Positions 1 through 8,255 are shown, numbered from the stretch's first letter. The stretch: DNA of 64,000 nucleotides from Halosegnis longus (GCF_009663395.1 NZ_QKNW01000001.1:744001-808000), one strand, 5' to 3'. Program-made: numbers and translations. Notes: generated by a model from the sequence alone, not told the origin.

Positions 1-147
1 CCGTTCGGCCGAGAGCGCGCGAACCTCAATGTCGGCGCTCGCGAGGGCACCGCGAAACCGCGACTCCGCGGTGTCGCCACTGGCACAGCCAGCGAGCGAC
101 GCGAGCCCGACGCCGCCGAGCACACCCAGAAACCGCCGTCTGGTCAC
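1..147 (-). CDS. Tat-type lipoprotein, N-terminal part (cut by window edge)
   Basis: Only the first 49 codons are inside the window; the gene runs off the left edge. A GTG start at 147 gives MTRRRFLGVLGGVGLASLAG followed by Cys. This is a twin-arginine motif (TRRRF), a hydrophobic stretch and a lipobox (LAGC, Cys21), so the product is probably exported folded through Tat and lipid-anchored at Cys21, as is common in haloarchaea. A GGAGGG sequence lies 12 nt upstream (160-165). The start overlaps the stop of the upstream zinc microprotein (GTGA), so the two are probably translated together. The mature function cannot be read from this fragment. Confidence 0.75.
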   Translation of the reverse strand, partial: MTRRRFLGVLGGVGLASLAGCASGDTAESRFRGALASADIEVRALSAER

Positions 148-296
148 GTCGCGTCGAGTCCCTCCGACAGGTATGCGCTGGCACACGCCGGGCTACAGAA
201 CCGACTCTCGAAGTTCATGTGTTCGTGGTGGTGTCGCAGTTCGACCCACTCGCCGGCGGCGGAGATTCGTGTCTCACAGCGAGCACACTGTTGCAT
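144..296 (-). CDS. small zinc-finger protein (50 aa)
   Basis: ATG at 296 opens a 50-codon frame. It has a CARC pair near the N terminus (Cys4, Cys7) and a second pair in FCSPAC, so one zinc-binding site of four cysteines is likely. Such short two-pair proteins are typical of haloarchaeal zinc microproteins, most of unknown role. Its TGA overlaps the GTG of the downstream lipoprotein gene by four bases, which suggests translational coupling. It could be a regulator or folding partner of that lipoprotein, but the sequence does not show this. Confidence 0.7.
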   Translation of the reverse strand: MQQCARCETRISAAGEWVELRHHHEHMNFESRFCSPACASAYLSEGLDAT

Positions 297-397
297 CACC
301 CCACTATTCGGGCGACACCGGCAAGTAGGTTCGGGCTACTCGCTTAGACGCGCACCTCATTCTGCCGTCGGAACCGGAGCTTCGGTATGGCGGTAAA

Positions 398-444
398 TTT
401 AATATCGCGTGTAAAGTCTGCTTTACTGTAAAGGAGGCTTTACA
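398..444 (+). promoter_or_regulatory. TATA box and double palindromic operator before the DUF2178/HTH pair
   Basis: A TATA-like element (TTTAATAT, 398-405) is followed by two inverted repeats. The first is GTAAAG-4 nt-CTTTAC at 411-426, and the second is TGTAAAG-4 nt-CTTTACA at 427-444. They abut and have the same 17-nt register. The second palindrome carries the GGAGG ribosome-binding site (433-437) in its centre and ends 3 nt before the ATG at 448. A repressor bound here would cover both the transcription start and the ribosome-binding site. The likely ligand is the HTH protein encoded at 871-1062. Confidence 0.75.
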
Positions 445-447
445 GCA

Positions 448-867
448 ATGACAACGAGTCAGACCACACCGAGACTCTCACGGACGACGTACCAGCGGGT
501 CGTCTACGGCATCATCGCGCTCGCCGTCATCGGCCTGTTCGTCGGTATCATCGTCGACAGACCGCTCGTCGGGACCGCCGTCTACCTGGTCGGCGCGTGG
601 GTCGGGGGCGGCTTCGCGTTCCTCGCTCCCCGGCTGAGCAGCGCACAGCTACAGGACGAACGCGACTACGCCCTCCACAACCGCGCGAGCGGGCTTCTGC
701 TCAAAATTATGACCGTCATCACGCTCGCCACGGTGCCGGCGCTGTACGTGCTTGAAGCCGCGGACTACCTGACGATTTCGGGCGCGCTGGGCGGCGCGAT
801 TGGGACACTTTCGGCGCTGTTCATCCTGTACGGCGTCTGCTACGGCTTCGTCAAGCGACGTGGGTGA
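448..867 (+). CDS. DUF2178-like four-helix membrane protein
   Basis: This 139-residue protein has four hydrophobic segments (about residues 18-36, 41-60, 86-102 and 112-132), with a short charged loop containing QDERDYALHNRAS between the two pairs. The pattern and the pairing with a small HTH gene match the DUF2178 membrane protein family of archaea. The function is unknown. The ATG is preceded by GGAGG at 433-437. The downstream HTH gene starts 3 nt after the stop, so the two form one transcript, and the operator in front implies tight repression. Confidence 0.85.
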   Translation: MTTSQTTPRLSRTTYQRVVYGIIALAVIGLFVGIIVDRPLVGTAVYLVGAWVGGGFAFLAPRLSSAQLQDERDYALHNRASGLLLKIMTVITLATVPALYVLEAADYLTISGALGGAIGTLSALFILYGVCYGFVKRRG

Positions 868-870
868 GCG

Positions 871-1062
871 ATGGAGAATGACCTCAAACGGCGACGGAGT
901 CGACACGACCTCAGTCAGGCGGCCTTAGGCGAGGCTGTCGGCGTGTCCCGACAGACGATTAACGCCATCGAGCGGGGACGATACGACCCCTCGTTGGAAC
1001 TCGCCTTCGAGTTGGCCGACCACTTCGACTGCCGCATCGAGGACATCTTCACCCCCGAGTAA
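871..1062 (+). CDS. small HTH (Xre/Cro-type) transcriptional regulator
   Basis: This 63-residue protein is a single helix-turn-helix domain. DLSQAALGEAVGVSRQTINA forms the two helices and ERGRYDPSLELAFELADHF is the classical continuation, ending in EDIFTPE. It has no separate sensor domain. Small regulators of this type usually repress the operon that encodes them, and the palindromes at 411-444 are the obvious target. It may sense a state of the neighbouring membrane protein. That link is inferred only from gene order. Confidence 0.9.
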   Translation: MENDLKRRRSRHDLSQAALGEAVGVSRQTINAIERGRYDPSLELAFELADHFDCRIEDIFTPE

Positions 1063-1067
1063 CCCGC

Positions 1068-2108
1068 TCAGGTCAGGTCGACGAACACCTTCACGGCCTC
1101 GCGTTCGTCCATCGCGGCGTACCCCTCCGGAACCCCGTCGAGGTCGACCGTCTTCGTGAACACCGGCGAGGGGTCGAGCGTCCCCTGCAACACGTCGGCC
1201 ATCAGCTCCTCGATGTACTCGCGGACGGGCGCGACGCCGCCCTTCAGGGCGATGTTGTCACCGAAGGCAGTCCCGAGGAACTCCGCTTCCTCGATGCCGG
1301 CCGGAACGCCGACGTAGCCCACCGTGCCGCCGGGGCGCGCAACGTCGAAGGCCATGTTCATCGACGACTCCATGCCGACCGCCTCGATGACGTGGTTGAC
1401 GCCGCCGTTCGTCAGTTCGTGGACGCGCTCGACGGCCTCGTCGGCGCGCTCGGTGACGCGGTCGGTCGCCCCGAACTCCTCGGCGATGTCCAGTCGGTTC
1501 TCGTGGTGGCCCATCGCGATGATGCGCTCTGCGCCGAGTCGCTTCGCCGCGAGCACGCCACACAGCCCGACGGCACCGTCACCGACGACGGCGACCGTCG
1601 AGCCGGCCTCGACGCCGGCGTTGACGGCGGCGTGGTGGCCGGTACACATCACGTCCGTCAGCGGGAGCAGCGATTTCAGCGTCTCGGGGTCGTCGGCGTG
1701 GCGGTCGGGGACCTTCACGAGCGTCCCGTCTGCGGTGGGACATTTCACGTACTCGCCCTGCCCGCCGCCGTTTTCCCCGCCCCAGCTGCTCGCGTTCGAA
1801 CAGGAGGTGTGGAGTCCCTTCCGGCAGAACTCACACTCGCCACAGGAGATGGCGAAGGGAGCGAGGACGCGGTCGCCGGGTTCGAGCGAGACGACGTCCT
1901 CGCCGACCTCCTCGACGATACCCATCGGCTCGTGGCCGACGCCCGAGGGGACGTCGCGGTCCTGCTGGCCGCGGTAAAACCACAGGTCCGAGCCGCAGAT
2001 TGCGGTGTGGGTGACGCGGACGAGTGCGTCCTCCGGGTCGGTGACTTCGGGGCGGTCGACCTCGTCGATGCGGATGTCGCCGGGTCCGTGATAGCGTGCT
2101 GCGCGCAT
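1068..2108 (-). CDS. zinc-dependent alcohol dehydrogenase (MDR family)
   Basis: This 346-residue medium-chain dehydrogenase/reductase probably oxidises or reduces an alcohol/aldehyde or polyol with NAD(P). The catalytic zinc site is seen as Cys38 in ICGSDLW and GHEP at about 58-61. The structural zinc lobe has Cys89, Cys92, Cys95 and Cys103. A Rossmann motif (VVGDGAVG) follows near residue 173. The overall form resembles threonine or glutathione-independent formaldehyde dehydrogenases, but the substrate cannot be read from sequence. It is convergent with the HTH gene at 1062 and divergent from the ABC operon. Confidence 0.88.
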   Translation of the reverse strand: MRAARYHGPGDIRIDEVDRPEVTDPEDALVRVTHTAICGSDLWFYRGQQDRDVPSGVGHEPMGIVEEVGEDVVSLEPGDRVLAPFAISCGECEFCRKGLHTSCSNASSWGGENGGGQGEYVKCPTADGTLVKVPDRHADDPETLKSLLPLTDVMCTGHHAAVNAGVEAGSTVAVVGDGAVGLCGVLAAKRLGAERIIAMGHHENRLDIAEEFGATDRVTERADEAVERVHELTNGGVNHVIEAVGMESSMNMAFDVARPGGTVGYVGVPAGIEEAEFLGTAFGDNIALKGGVAPVREYIEELMADVLQGTLDPSPVFTKTVDLDGVPEGYAAMDEREAVKVFVDLT

Positions 2109-2211
2109 ACGACACCTGCGACCGGCGGCGGCAAAAAGCCGCGGCTCCGTCGGCTGAACTTCCGTTCAAAAATGTGGAAACGCTTTACCACCCGGCAGTC
2201 CACCCTCGGGT

Positions 2212-3696
2212 ATGACGACGCATCGCGCGGTCGCGGCGCTGGTCGTACTGCTCGCCGCGAGCGCGGGAATCCCACCGGCCGCGGGCGCATCGACGACGGC
2301 TGCGAACGACGGACTCCTGTATCTGACGACGAGCACCGACCCCGTCCAGCCGACGACGAGCGGGAACTTCACCTTCACCGCTCAGCTCACGAATCCCGAC
2401 GCGAGCAGGGAGACCTACTCGATTCGCTCCGTCTCGGTGTACGACGGCGACCCCTCCGAGGGCGGTGACCGACTCGACCGCAGGAGCAATCCCGGCCGCG
2501 TCGCCCCCGGCGGCGAGACGGACATCCCACTCGACATCGGCTTCGACGAGGCGGGAACCAAGACGCTGTACGTCACCATCGACGCCCGCGCGACGGCCGG
2601 CGGCGACCCGCTGACCGTCGAGACGACCACCGCCATCGAGGTGTACGACCCGGCACCGCGCATCGAGGCGAGCGCCGCCGGCACCGTCGCCGGGGAGCCG
2701 ACCGACCTCACCGTCGGAGTCGCGAACGGGCTCGACGTGCCGGTCAGAGACGTGAACCTCGAACTCGCCGCCGCCGGCGTCGACTTCGACGAGTCCTCGC
2801 GCGTTGCCTCGTCGGTCGCCGCCGGCGCGGAACGGGAGTTCACCTTCACCGCCACGCCCGCAGAGTTGGGTGTGGGCGACATCGAGGCGACGCTCTCGTA
2901 CACGGACGACGACGGCTTCCGGCGGACGACCACCGAAACCCTCGACGTGCGCTTCCGCTCGCCCGACCTCGCGGGAAGCATCGACGTGGGCGGGACGATC
3001 GACCCCGCCTTCCCGGGCGCGGAGACCACCCTCTCCGTGAACGTCACGAACGGGCTGGACCAGCAGGTCAGACAGATTGCCGTCGAGGCGGCCGGTGAGG
3101 GCGTCGAGTTCCGCACCGACCGCCGCGTCGGGACCCAACTCGCCAGCGGGGAGGGCCGGACCTTCACGTTCCCCGTGACCCGCGATTCGACCGGCGCGCA
3201 GTCGTTCGACGTGACCGTCACCTACACGACGGCAAACGGCGTCGAGCGCCAGACCGACCGCACGCTACGGACGCGCTTCACCGAGCCGGCCAACCCCGCT
3301 GAAATCTCACTCACCGGCGTCGAGGCGGTCGCACGCGGCGGTGAACTCGAACTGTCGGCGACGGCGAGTAATCTGGGCGGCGGTCCCGCGAGCTCGGTCG
3401 TCGTCGACGTCGGCGGCGAGAACGTCTCCGCGAGCGAGTACTTCGTCGGCAGCGTCGACGGGAGCGACTTCGCCGCGTTCACACTCACCACCGGCGTCAG
3501 CGGCGACGTGTCGACGGTCCCCGTCACCGTGAGCTACGACGTGGGCGACACCGAGCGCTCGTACACGCAGGACGTACCCGTCCAGACGGTCGAGACGGTC
3601 GAGGAGTCGGGCGGCGGCGGCTTCCCGATACTGCTCGTCGGGCTGGTGGTCGCCGCGCTGGTCGTGGGTGGCGTCCTCATCCGCCGGCGGAACTGA
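2212..3696 (+). CDS. secreted CARDB/COG1361-like protein with C-terminal membrane anchor
   Basis: This 494-residue protein starts with a signal peptide (TTHRAVAALVVLLAASAGIP). It is followed by three or four repeats of about 110 residues, each built like a CARDB/alpha-galactosidase-type beta-sandwich (repeated motifs such as LTVGVANGLDVPVRDVNLEL and LSVNVTNGLDQQVRQIAVEA). It ends in one transmembrane helix (GGFPILLVGLVVAALVVGG) and RRRN, so the beta domains face outside. Its stop overlaps the start of the ABC ATPase, and such proteins commonly precede MacB-like ABC genes in haloarchaea. It may be the extracytoplasmic partner of that exporter. Confidence 0.82.
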   Translation: MTTHRAVAALVVLLAASAGIPPAAGASTTAANDGLLYLTTSTDPVQPTTSGNFTFTAQLTNPDASRETYSIRSVSVYDGDPSEGGDRLDRRSNPGRVAPGGETDIPLDIGFDEAGTKTLYVTIDARATAGGDPLTVETTTAIEVYDPAPRIEASAAGTVAGEPTDLTVGVANGLDVPVRDVNLELAAAGVDFDESSRVASSVAAGAEREFTFTATPAELGVGDIEATLSYTDDDGFRRTTTETLDVRFRSPDLAGSIDVGGTIDPAFPGAETTLSVNVTNGLDQQVRQIAVEAAGEGVEFRTDRRVGTQLASGEGRTFTFPVTRDSTGAQSFDVTVTYTTANGVERQTDRTLRTRFTEPANPAEISLTGVEAVARGGELELSATASNLGGGPASSVVVDVGGENVSASEYFVGSVDGSDFAAFTLTTGVSGDVSTVPVTVSYDVGDTERSYTQDVPVQTVETVEESGGGGFPILLVGLVVAALVVGGVLIRRRN

Positions 3697-4400
3697 TGGC
3701 CCACCCGGTCGGCTACGTCCCCGAGGACGCGGTCATCGAGGGCCACGACGTGGTGAAGGAGTATCGCACCGGCGACCAGGTGGTGCGGGCGCTGAAGGGG
3801 ATTGATTTCGGCATCGCATCGGGCGAGTCCGTCGCGGTCGTCGGTCCCTCCGGCTCCGGCAAATCGACGCTGTTGAATCTGCTCGGCCTACTCGACGTGC
3901 CGACCAGCGGCTCCGTCACGCTGTACGGCGAGGAGACCGCCGAGTTCTCCGAGGCCGAACGCACGCAAAAGCGCAAGGAGGTCATCGGCTTCGTCTTCCA
4001 GAGCTTCTTCCTGATTCCGACGCTGACGGCGCGGGAAAACGTCGAGATGCCGCGGCTGCTCGACCGGACGCCGAAGCGCACCCGCGAGCGCGCGACCGAA
4101 CTGCTCGAACGCGTCGGGCTCGGCGACCGACTCGACCACTACCCCGACGAGCTATCGGGCGGCCAGAAACAGCGCGTCGCCGTCGCCCGCTCGCTCATCA
4201 ACGACCCGGCGCTCGTCCTCGCTGACGAGCCGACGGGCAACCTCGACCGCAAGACCGGCGACCAGATTCTCGACCTGTTCGACGAGCTACGCGAGACCGA
4301 GGACGTGGCGGTCGTGACGGTGACCCACGACGACTACGTCGCCGACGCCGCAGACCGGGTCGTCCGGCTCATCGACGGGACGCTGCGCGAGGGTGAGTGA
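3696..4400 (+). CDS. ABC transporter ATP-binding protein (MacB/LolD type)
   Basis: This 234-residue nucleotide-binding subunit has Walker [10 protein letters not shown] (residues 50-58), the Q-loop in VFQSFFLIP, signature [15 protein letters not shown], Walker [12 protein letters not shown] and the switch His in VTVTHDDYV. This form is typical of LolD/MacB ATPases that pair with FtsX-type permeases. The ATG overlaps the stop of the secreted protein, and the next gene begins at the stop of this one. The complex probably exports or extracts a lipoprotein, peptide or lipid. The substrate is unknown. Confidence 0.92.
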   Translation: MAHPVGYVPEDAVIEGHDVVKEYRTGDQVVRALKGIDFGIASGESVAVVGPSGSGKSTLLNLLGLLDVPTSGSVTLYGEETAEFSEAERTQKRKEVIGFVFQSFFLIPTLTARENVEMPRLLDRTPKRTRERATELLERVGLGDRLDHYPDELSGGQKQRVAVARSLINDPALVLADEPTGNLDRKTGDQILDLFDELRETEDVAVVTVTHDDYVADAADRVVRLIDGTLREGE

Positions 4401-4401
4401 G

Positions 4402-5577
4402 ATGTTCGACCGGCTGGCCGCTCGATTTCCCGTGCTCCTGCTCGCGCGCCGGAACCTCGCCCGGTCGCGCGACCTGACGGTGCTCGCGGTGTTGGCGGTC
4501 GTCATCGGCGTCGTCGCCATCGGGGGTATCGGGCTGGGCGGCGAGGCGTTCAAACAGGACCAGCTTTCGGCGTTCGAAGGGTTCGGCGGCACGGCGACGG
4601 CCGACCCGATCGACTACGAGGGCGAACCGCCGAGCGAGCGCGGCTTCGGCGACGACGACATCGACCGGATGCGGCAGGCCGCCGGGAGCGCGACGGTGCT
4701 CCCGGTGGTCTCGCCCGGCGGCTCGACCGTCCAGACGGCCAGCGGCGACATCGCGGTTACCGCGCAGGTGAACGGTATCGAGGACCCGCGCGCATTCTAC
4801 GACGCACAGACCGGCGAGATACCGGCGAACTGGCGGCGCAGCGTCGTCGTCGGCGCACGCATCGCCGACACGAACGACATCGCGGTGGGCGACCGCATCA
4901 CCGTCTCGGTCCCCGGCGCGTTCACGCGCGCGTTCACCGTCGACGCGATACTGGAAGCGCAGGGCTTTGCCGACCCGCTCAGCGCCGACCAGACCGTCTT
5001 CGTCCCGCTGGCGCAGTTCGGCGAGCCGCGGTACGATTCGGCCGTCGTGCGCGTCCCCACGACCGCCGGCGACATCGACGCCGTCGCCGAAAACATCGAG
5101 GCGGCGCTCAACGTCCGGCGACAGGAGGTGTCGGTCTCACCCGTCCAGAACCAGCGCGCGCAGTTCGAACAGCTGTTCGGCACGATCAATCAGTTCCTCG
5201 CGGGCGTCGGCGCGCTGTCGCTGCTCGTGGCGGCCGTCACCATCGCGAACACGCAGCTGATGAGCGCGCTCGAACGCGAGGGCGAACTCGGCGTGATGCG
5301 GGCGGTCGGCTATCCGAAGCTGGCGGTCGTGCGCCTGCTCGTCGCCGAATCCGCGGCCCTCGGCGTCGTGGGCGCGGCCGTCGGCATCCCGCTGGCGCTC
5401 GCCATCGGCCTGGTGGTCAACGCCCTGCTCGTGGGGGATCCGCTGGCGTTCACGGCGACGGGGCTAACCTACGTCGCCGTCGGTGCCGTGTTCGGCATCC
5501 TGACGGCGCTCGTCGCCGGTATCTACCCCGCATGGCGGACGGCGAACAAACGACCCGTGGAGGCGTTCCAGGGATGA
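4402..5577 (+). CDS. ABC transporter permease, FtsX/MacB type (first paralogue)
   Basis: The protein has about 391 residues: one N-terminal helix (about 25-45), a large MacB-PCD-like extracytoplasmic domain, then three C-terminal helices (about 262-290, 310-340 and 350-375). The cytoplasmic motif EREGELGVMRAVGYPK between them is the FtsX coupling region. The ATG at 4402 follows the ATPase stop by 1 nt. A GTG at 4393 would add three residues, but alignment with the second permease favours 4402. It likely forms a heterodimer with the next gene product. Confidence 0.88.
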   Translation: MFDRLAARFPVLLLARRNLARSRDLTVLAVLAVVIGVVAIGGIGLGGEAFKQDQLSAFEGFGGTATADPIDYEGEPPSERGFGDDDIDRMRQAAGSATVLPVVSPGGSTVQTASGDIAVTAQVNGIEDPRAFYDAQTGEIPANWRRSVVVGARIADTNDIAVGDRITVSVPGAFTRAFTVDAILEAQGFADPLSADQTVFVPLAQFGEPRYDSAVVRVPTTAGDIDAVAENIEAALNVRRQEVSVSPVQNQRAQFEQLFGTINQFLAGVGALSLLVAAVTIANTQLMSALEREGELGVMRAVGYPKLAVVRLLVAESAALGVVGAAVGIPLALAIGLVVNALLVGDPLAFTATGLTYVAVGAVFGILTALVAGIYPAWRTANKRPVEAFQG

Positions 5578-6716
5578 GTTTCCTCCATCGCCTGCTCGGT
5601 CGGGTACCCTCTCTCCTCATCGCCCGCCGGAACGTCACCCGCGCGAAGGTGCGGTCCGGGCTCGCCGTCGCGGCTATCGTCATCGGCGTCGTCGCCATCG
5701 GCGCAATCGGGGCCGGCGGCGCGGCGTTCAAACAGAGCCAGCTCGCGACGCTCGACGACCAGGGCGCGACCAACGTGTTCGTCCTCCCGGGCGTCGACAG
5801 ACAGGAGCGCACCTTCGACCAGACCGACCTCCAGCGCATCGAGGAGACGGTCGCGCCCGCGGGCGTCGTCGCCACCCGGTCGGGCGGCGGTGAGCTACGC
5901 ACTCGCGACGGAACGGAGCCGGTGTCGATAACGTATCTCTCCGCCCCGAGGCTCATCTACACCGTAGAGGCGGGAGCGATACCCCCCGACTGGCGGCGGG
6001 GCGCAGTCGTCTCGACGACCATCGCCGAGGAGTACAGCATCGACCCCGGCGACCGGATTCACCTGACGCGCCGCGGCGAGGTTGGCGTCCACCGGGTCGA
6101 GGCGCTCGTCTCCGGTGGCGGCTTCGGCGGACAGAGCATTCTGCTGCCGCTCGAACTCACCGGCGAGCGACGCTACGACCAGCTTCGCGTGACGACCCAG
6201 TCGGTCGACCGCGCGGAGGCCGTCGCGGCCACGCTCCGCGAGGAGTTCAACGGCCGGAAAGACACCTTGCTGGTGGTCGAACTCACGTCGCTGGTCCGGC
6301 TGTTGCGCTCTATCGTCAACGGTATCAACCTGTTCTTGGCCGGGCTGGCGGCCATCTCGCTGCTCGTCGCCGGCGTCTCCATCGCCTCGACGATGTTGAT
6401 GGCCGTCATCCGCCGGCGACAGGAAATCGGCGTGCTCCGGGCGGTCGGCTACGGGCGCAGAGACATCGTCCGCGTGCTCGTCGTCGAGGCGGCGCTGCTG
6501 GGAGCCATCGGAACGGTAATCGGGCTGACCATCGCCGTGCTCGTGACGATGGTCGCGAACGCGCTGTTTCTCGGAAATCCGGTCGCCTTCGCCGGCGAGT
6601 CGCTGTTGTATCTCGGGGCCGCGGCGCTGTTCGGTATCGGTATCAGTCTCGTCGCGGGCGTCTACCCGGCGTGGCGGGCGGCGAACGACCGGCCGGTCGA
6701 GGCGCTGCGCGGGTGA
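5574..6716 (+). CDS. ABC transporter permease, FtsX/MacB type (second paralogue)
   Basis: The 380-residue product is a clear paralogue of the preceding permease. Both begin with LLxARRN and a first helix containing VIGVVAIG, followed by FKQ. Both end with ...AGVYPAWRAANDRPVEALRG or a close variant. The coupling motif is RRQEIGVLRAVGYGRRD. The ATG at 5574 overlaps the previous stop as ATGA; an in-frame upstream ATG at 5532 lies inside the preceding gene and is less likely. It is the last gene of the four-gene ABC operon. Confidence 0.88.
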   Translation: MSFLHRLLGRVPSLLIARRNVTRAKVRSGLAVAAIVIGVVAIGAIGAGGAAFKQSQLATLDDQGATNVFVLPGVDRQERTFDQTDLQRIEETVAPAGVVATRSGGGELRTRDGTEPVSITYLSAPRLIYTVEAGAIPPDWRRGAVVSTTIAEEYSIDPGDRIHLTRRGEVGVHRVEALVSGGGFGGQSILLPLELTGERRYDQLRVTTQSVDRAEAVAATLREEFNGRKDTLLVVELTSLVRLLRSIVNGINLFLAGLAAISLLVAGVSIASTMLMAVIRRRQEIGVLRAVGYGRRDIVRVLVVEAALLGAIGTVIGLTIAVLVTMVANALFLGNPVAFAGESLLYLGAAALFGIGISLVAGVYPAWRAANDRPVEALRG

Positions 6717-6729
6717 GCGGAACAGAGAA

Positions 6730-6858
6730 TGGCCGGGGTGGGCTCCGAACCCACGATCTCCGCATGTCCCAGGTGTCGGATAGGCATCCGACGGGGAGGC
6801 GGGAAGCCGACTCGTAACCCTATGAGTGCGGCGCTATGTCCAGCTAAGCCACCCGGCC
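6730..6858 (-). tRNA. elongator tRNA-Met (CAT) with intron
   Basis: Read on the minus strand, GGCCGGG (6858 down) pairs with CCCGGCC (6737-6731), with discriminator A at 6730. The T arm is GTGGG-TTCGGAG-CCCAC. The anticodon stem CCGCA/TGCGG encloses loop CTCATA|A, so the anticodon is CAT (6824-6822). A 55-nt intron (6766-6820) interrupts the loop after position 37, the canonical archaeal site. Haloarchaeal elongator tRNA-Met genes are known to carry an intron here, which favours Met over the CAU isoleucine tRNA. Confidence 0.88.
6766..6820 (-). other. intron in tRNA-Met anticodon loop
   Basis: This 55-nt insert sits between nucleotides 37 and 38 of the tRNA. It contains TCGGATGCCTATCCGA, a short hairpin (stem TCGGAT/ATCCGA). 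It should be excised by the archaeal splicing endonuclease at a bulge-helix-bulge formed by the exon-intron junctions. Characterised haloarchaeal tRNA-Met introns are, from memory, somewhat longer. Confidence 0.8.
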
Positions 6859-6947
6859 TACCACCGCGTAGCCAAGTGAGAGACTTGAAGCTGTCTATCC
6901 AATCTGTTCCCCTGCGGATTTATGCCGCGTGCCGGAAACACACGGGC

Positions 6948-7820
6948 ATGGACGTTCCCTCGCTCGTCGCCGACCGGCTCGACGGCGACTCGGTCCGCAC
7001 GCGCGTCGACTTGGGCGGCGACGACGCCGTCTTCGTGACCGCCGACCAGACCCTCGTCTACCGGGCCGAAGGGCTCCTCTCTGACGAGTCCGTCTCCGCG
7101 TATCCACACGACGTGGAACGGCTCGACCTGACGACCGGCCGCAAGAGCACCTTCGAGTTGACGTACGTCGACGCCGCCGGCAAGTTCGCCGTGCCGAGCG
7201 ACCGCACCGACGCGGTGCTCGCGCCGCTGCTCGAGGGCGTGCTCGCCACGACCGGCGTGGTCGACTCGGGCGAGTCAGTCCGGGCGACCTACCGATTTTC
7301 GGAGCTCACGCTCGTCGTCACGGACGCGCGTCTGCTCAAACACGTCGGCAGCGCGGTGTGGGACAGCGACTTCGAGTCGTACGCGTTCGACGCGGTGACC
7401 GACCTCGAGACCGAGGCGGGCAACGTCGCGAGCCAGCTCGTCGTGACCGTCGACGGCCGCCCGCAGCGCGTGAAGGTCCCCTCCGAGGAGGCCGACGCGG
7501 TCGCCCACACCGTCGAGAGCGCGCTGCTCGCCTTCCACGGCGTCGACAGTATCGCCGAACTCGCGACCGGCGAACCGGAGCCCGAATCCGAGCCGGAGAC
7601 GTTCGAGGACCAGAACCTCGACACCCTCGTCTCCGACACGGAGGCGACCATCGACCGCGTCGCGAGCGGCGACACCGAGTCGCTCGACGTATCGAAGGCG
7701 AACGCGCTGACGGAACGGCTCGCCTCGCTGGAGGAGACGGTCGAACAGCAGACCGAACTGCTCGAACAACAGCAGGAGACGATCGAAACGTTGGTGGAGG
7801 AACTGCGTCGCGGCCGCTGA
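6948..7820 (+). CDS. conserved haloarchaeal coiled-coil protein (DUF7115-like)
   Basis: The 290-residue product has an N-terminal half of two similar beta-rich segments. Both contain a motif like DQTLVYRAEG / DARLLKHVG, resembling PH-like or bacterial short-PH repeats. An acidic linker (about 205-225) follows, then a C-terminal coiled coil with the heptad EETVEQQTELLEQQQETIET. No enzyme motif is seen. The ATG at 6948 follows a TATA-like GGATTTATG (about 6916-6924) by the usual leaderless distance. Upstream in-frame codons run through the tRNA gene and are not used. The family assignment is from memory. Confidence 0.75.
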   Translation: MDVPSLVADRLDGDSVRTRVDLGGDDAVFVTADQTLVYRAEGLLSDESVSAYPHDVERLDLTTGRKSTFELTYVDAAGKFAVPSDRTDAVLAPLLEGVLATTGVVDSGESVRATYRFSELTLVVTDARLLKHVGSAVWDSDFESYAFDAVTDLETEAGNVASQLVVTVDGRPQRVKVPSEEADAVAHTVESALLAFHGVDSIAELATGEPEPESEPETFEDQNLDTLVSDTEATIDRVASGDTESLDVSKANALTERLASLEETVEQQTELLEQQQETIETLVEELRRGR

Positions 7821-7861
7821 AACGCACGCGACGGAGGAACTGCGTCGCGGCCGCTGAAGCG

Positions 7862-8233
7862 TTACTCTCTGCCCGTCACCTTCCGAATACACGAGGAGCC
7901 GAACGGCCCGTGTTCGCCGGCCTCGAGGTTCATGAAGTATCCCGTCGAGATGGAGGCCCCACACCGCCGGCAGGTGAACTCACCCTCCTTCGTGACCACC
8001 TCGGCCTCGAAGGAGAGAAACGACGAGCGGTTCGGCCGGACGACGCCGTCCTCGCGCTCGATGATACCGCGCATCTCCGCTGTGTCGAGAATCTCGCGAA
8101 CGAGCGCCGGGTCGGTGGTGACCGTCTCGATGCGGTCCATCGTCTCGGCAAGCGTCAACTCGGCGTGTTCGAGCCGTTCGAGCAGCTGCAAGCCGAGTTC
8201 GATAATGTCCTCGTCGTCCGAATCGCCGCGCAC
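7862..8233 (-). CDS. DUF5830-like protein with C-terminal zinc ribbon
   Basis: The GTG at 8233 gives 123 residues. An N-terminal winged-helix-like part (ELGLQLLERLEHAELTLAE, then MRGIIEREDGVVRP) is followed by a treble-clef-like zinc site (CRRCG ... SSCIRKVTGRE). The GTG lies 29 nt from the centre of an A/T element at 8258-8266, as expected for a leaderless gene. The role is unknown. A regulator of the wHTH-plus-zinc type is plausible. It is divergent from the membrane protein at 8291. Confidence 0.72.
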   Translation of the reverse strand: MRGDSDDEDIIELGLQLLERLEHAELTLAETMDRIETVTTDPALVREILDTAEMRGIIEREDGVVRPNRSSFLSFEAEVVTKEGEFTCRRCGASISTGYFMNLEAGEHGPFGSSCIRKVTGRE

Positions 8234-8255
8234 ACCGAGGGCAGGCGACCGGATG

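Noticed and set aside
29-328. Plus-strand 99-codon frame at the left edge
   Set aside because: It is antisense to the zinc microprotein and the lipoprotein, and has the low-complexity Arg/Pro composition of a shadow.
6729-6947. Longer N terminus for the protein starting at 6948
   Set aside because: The extension crosses the tRNA-Met gene, and the TATA box lies after it.
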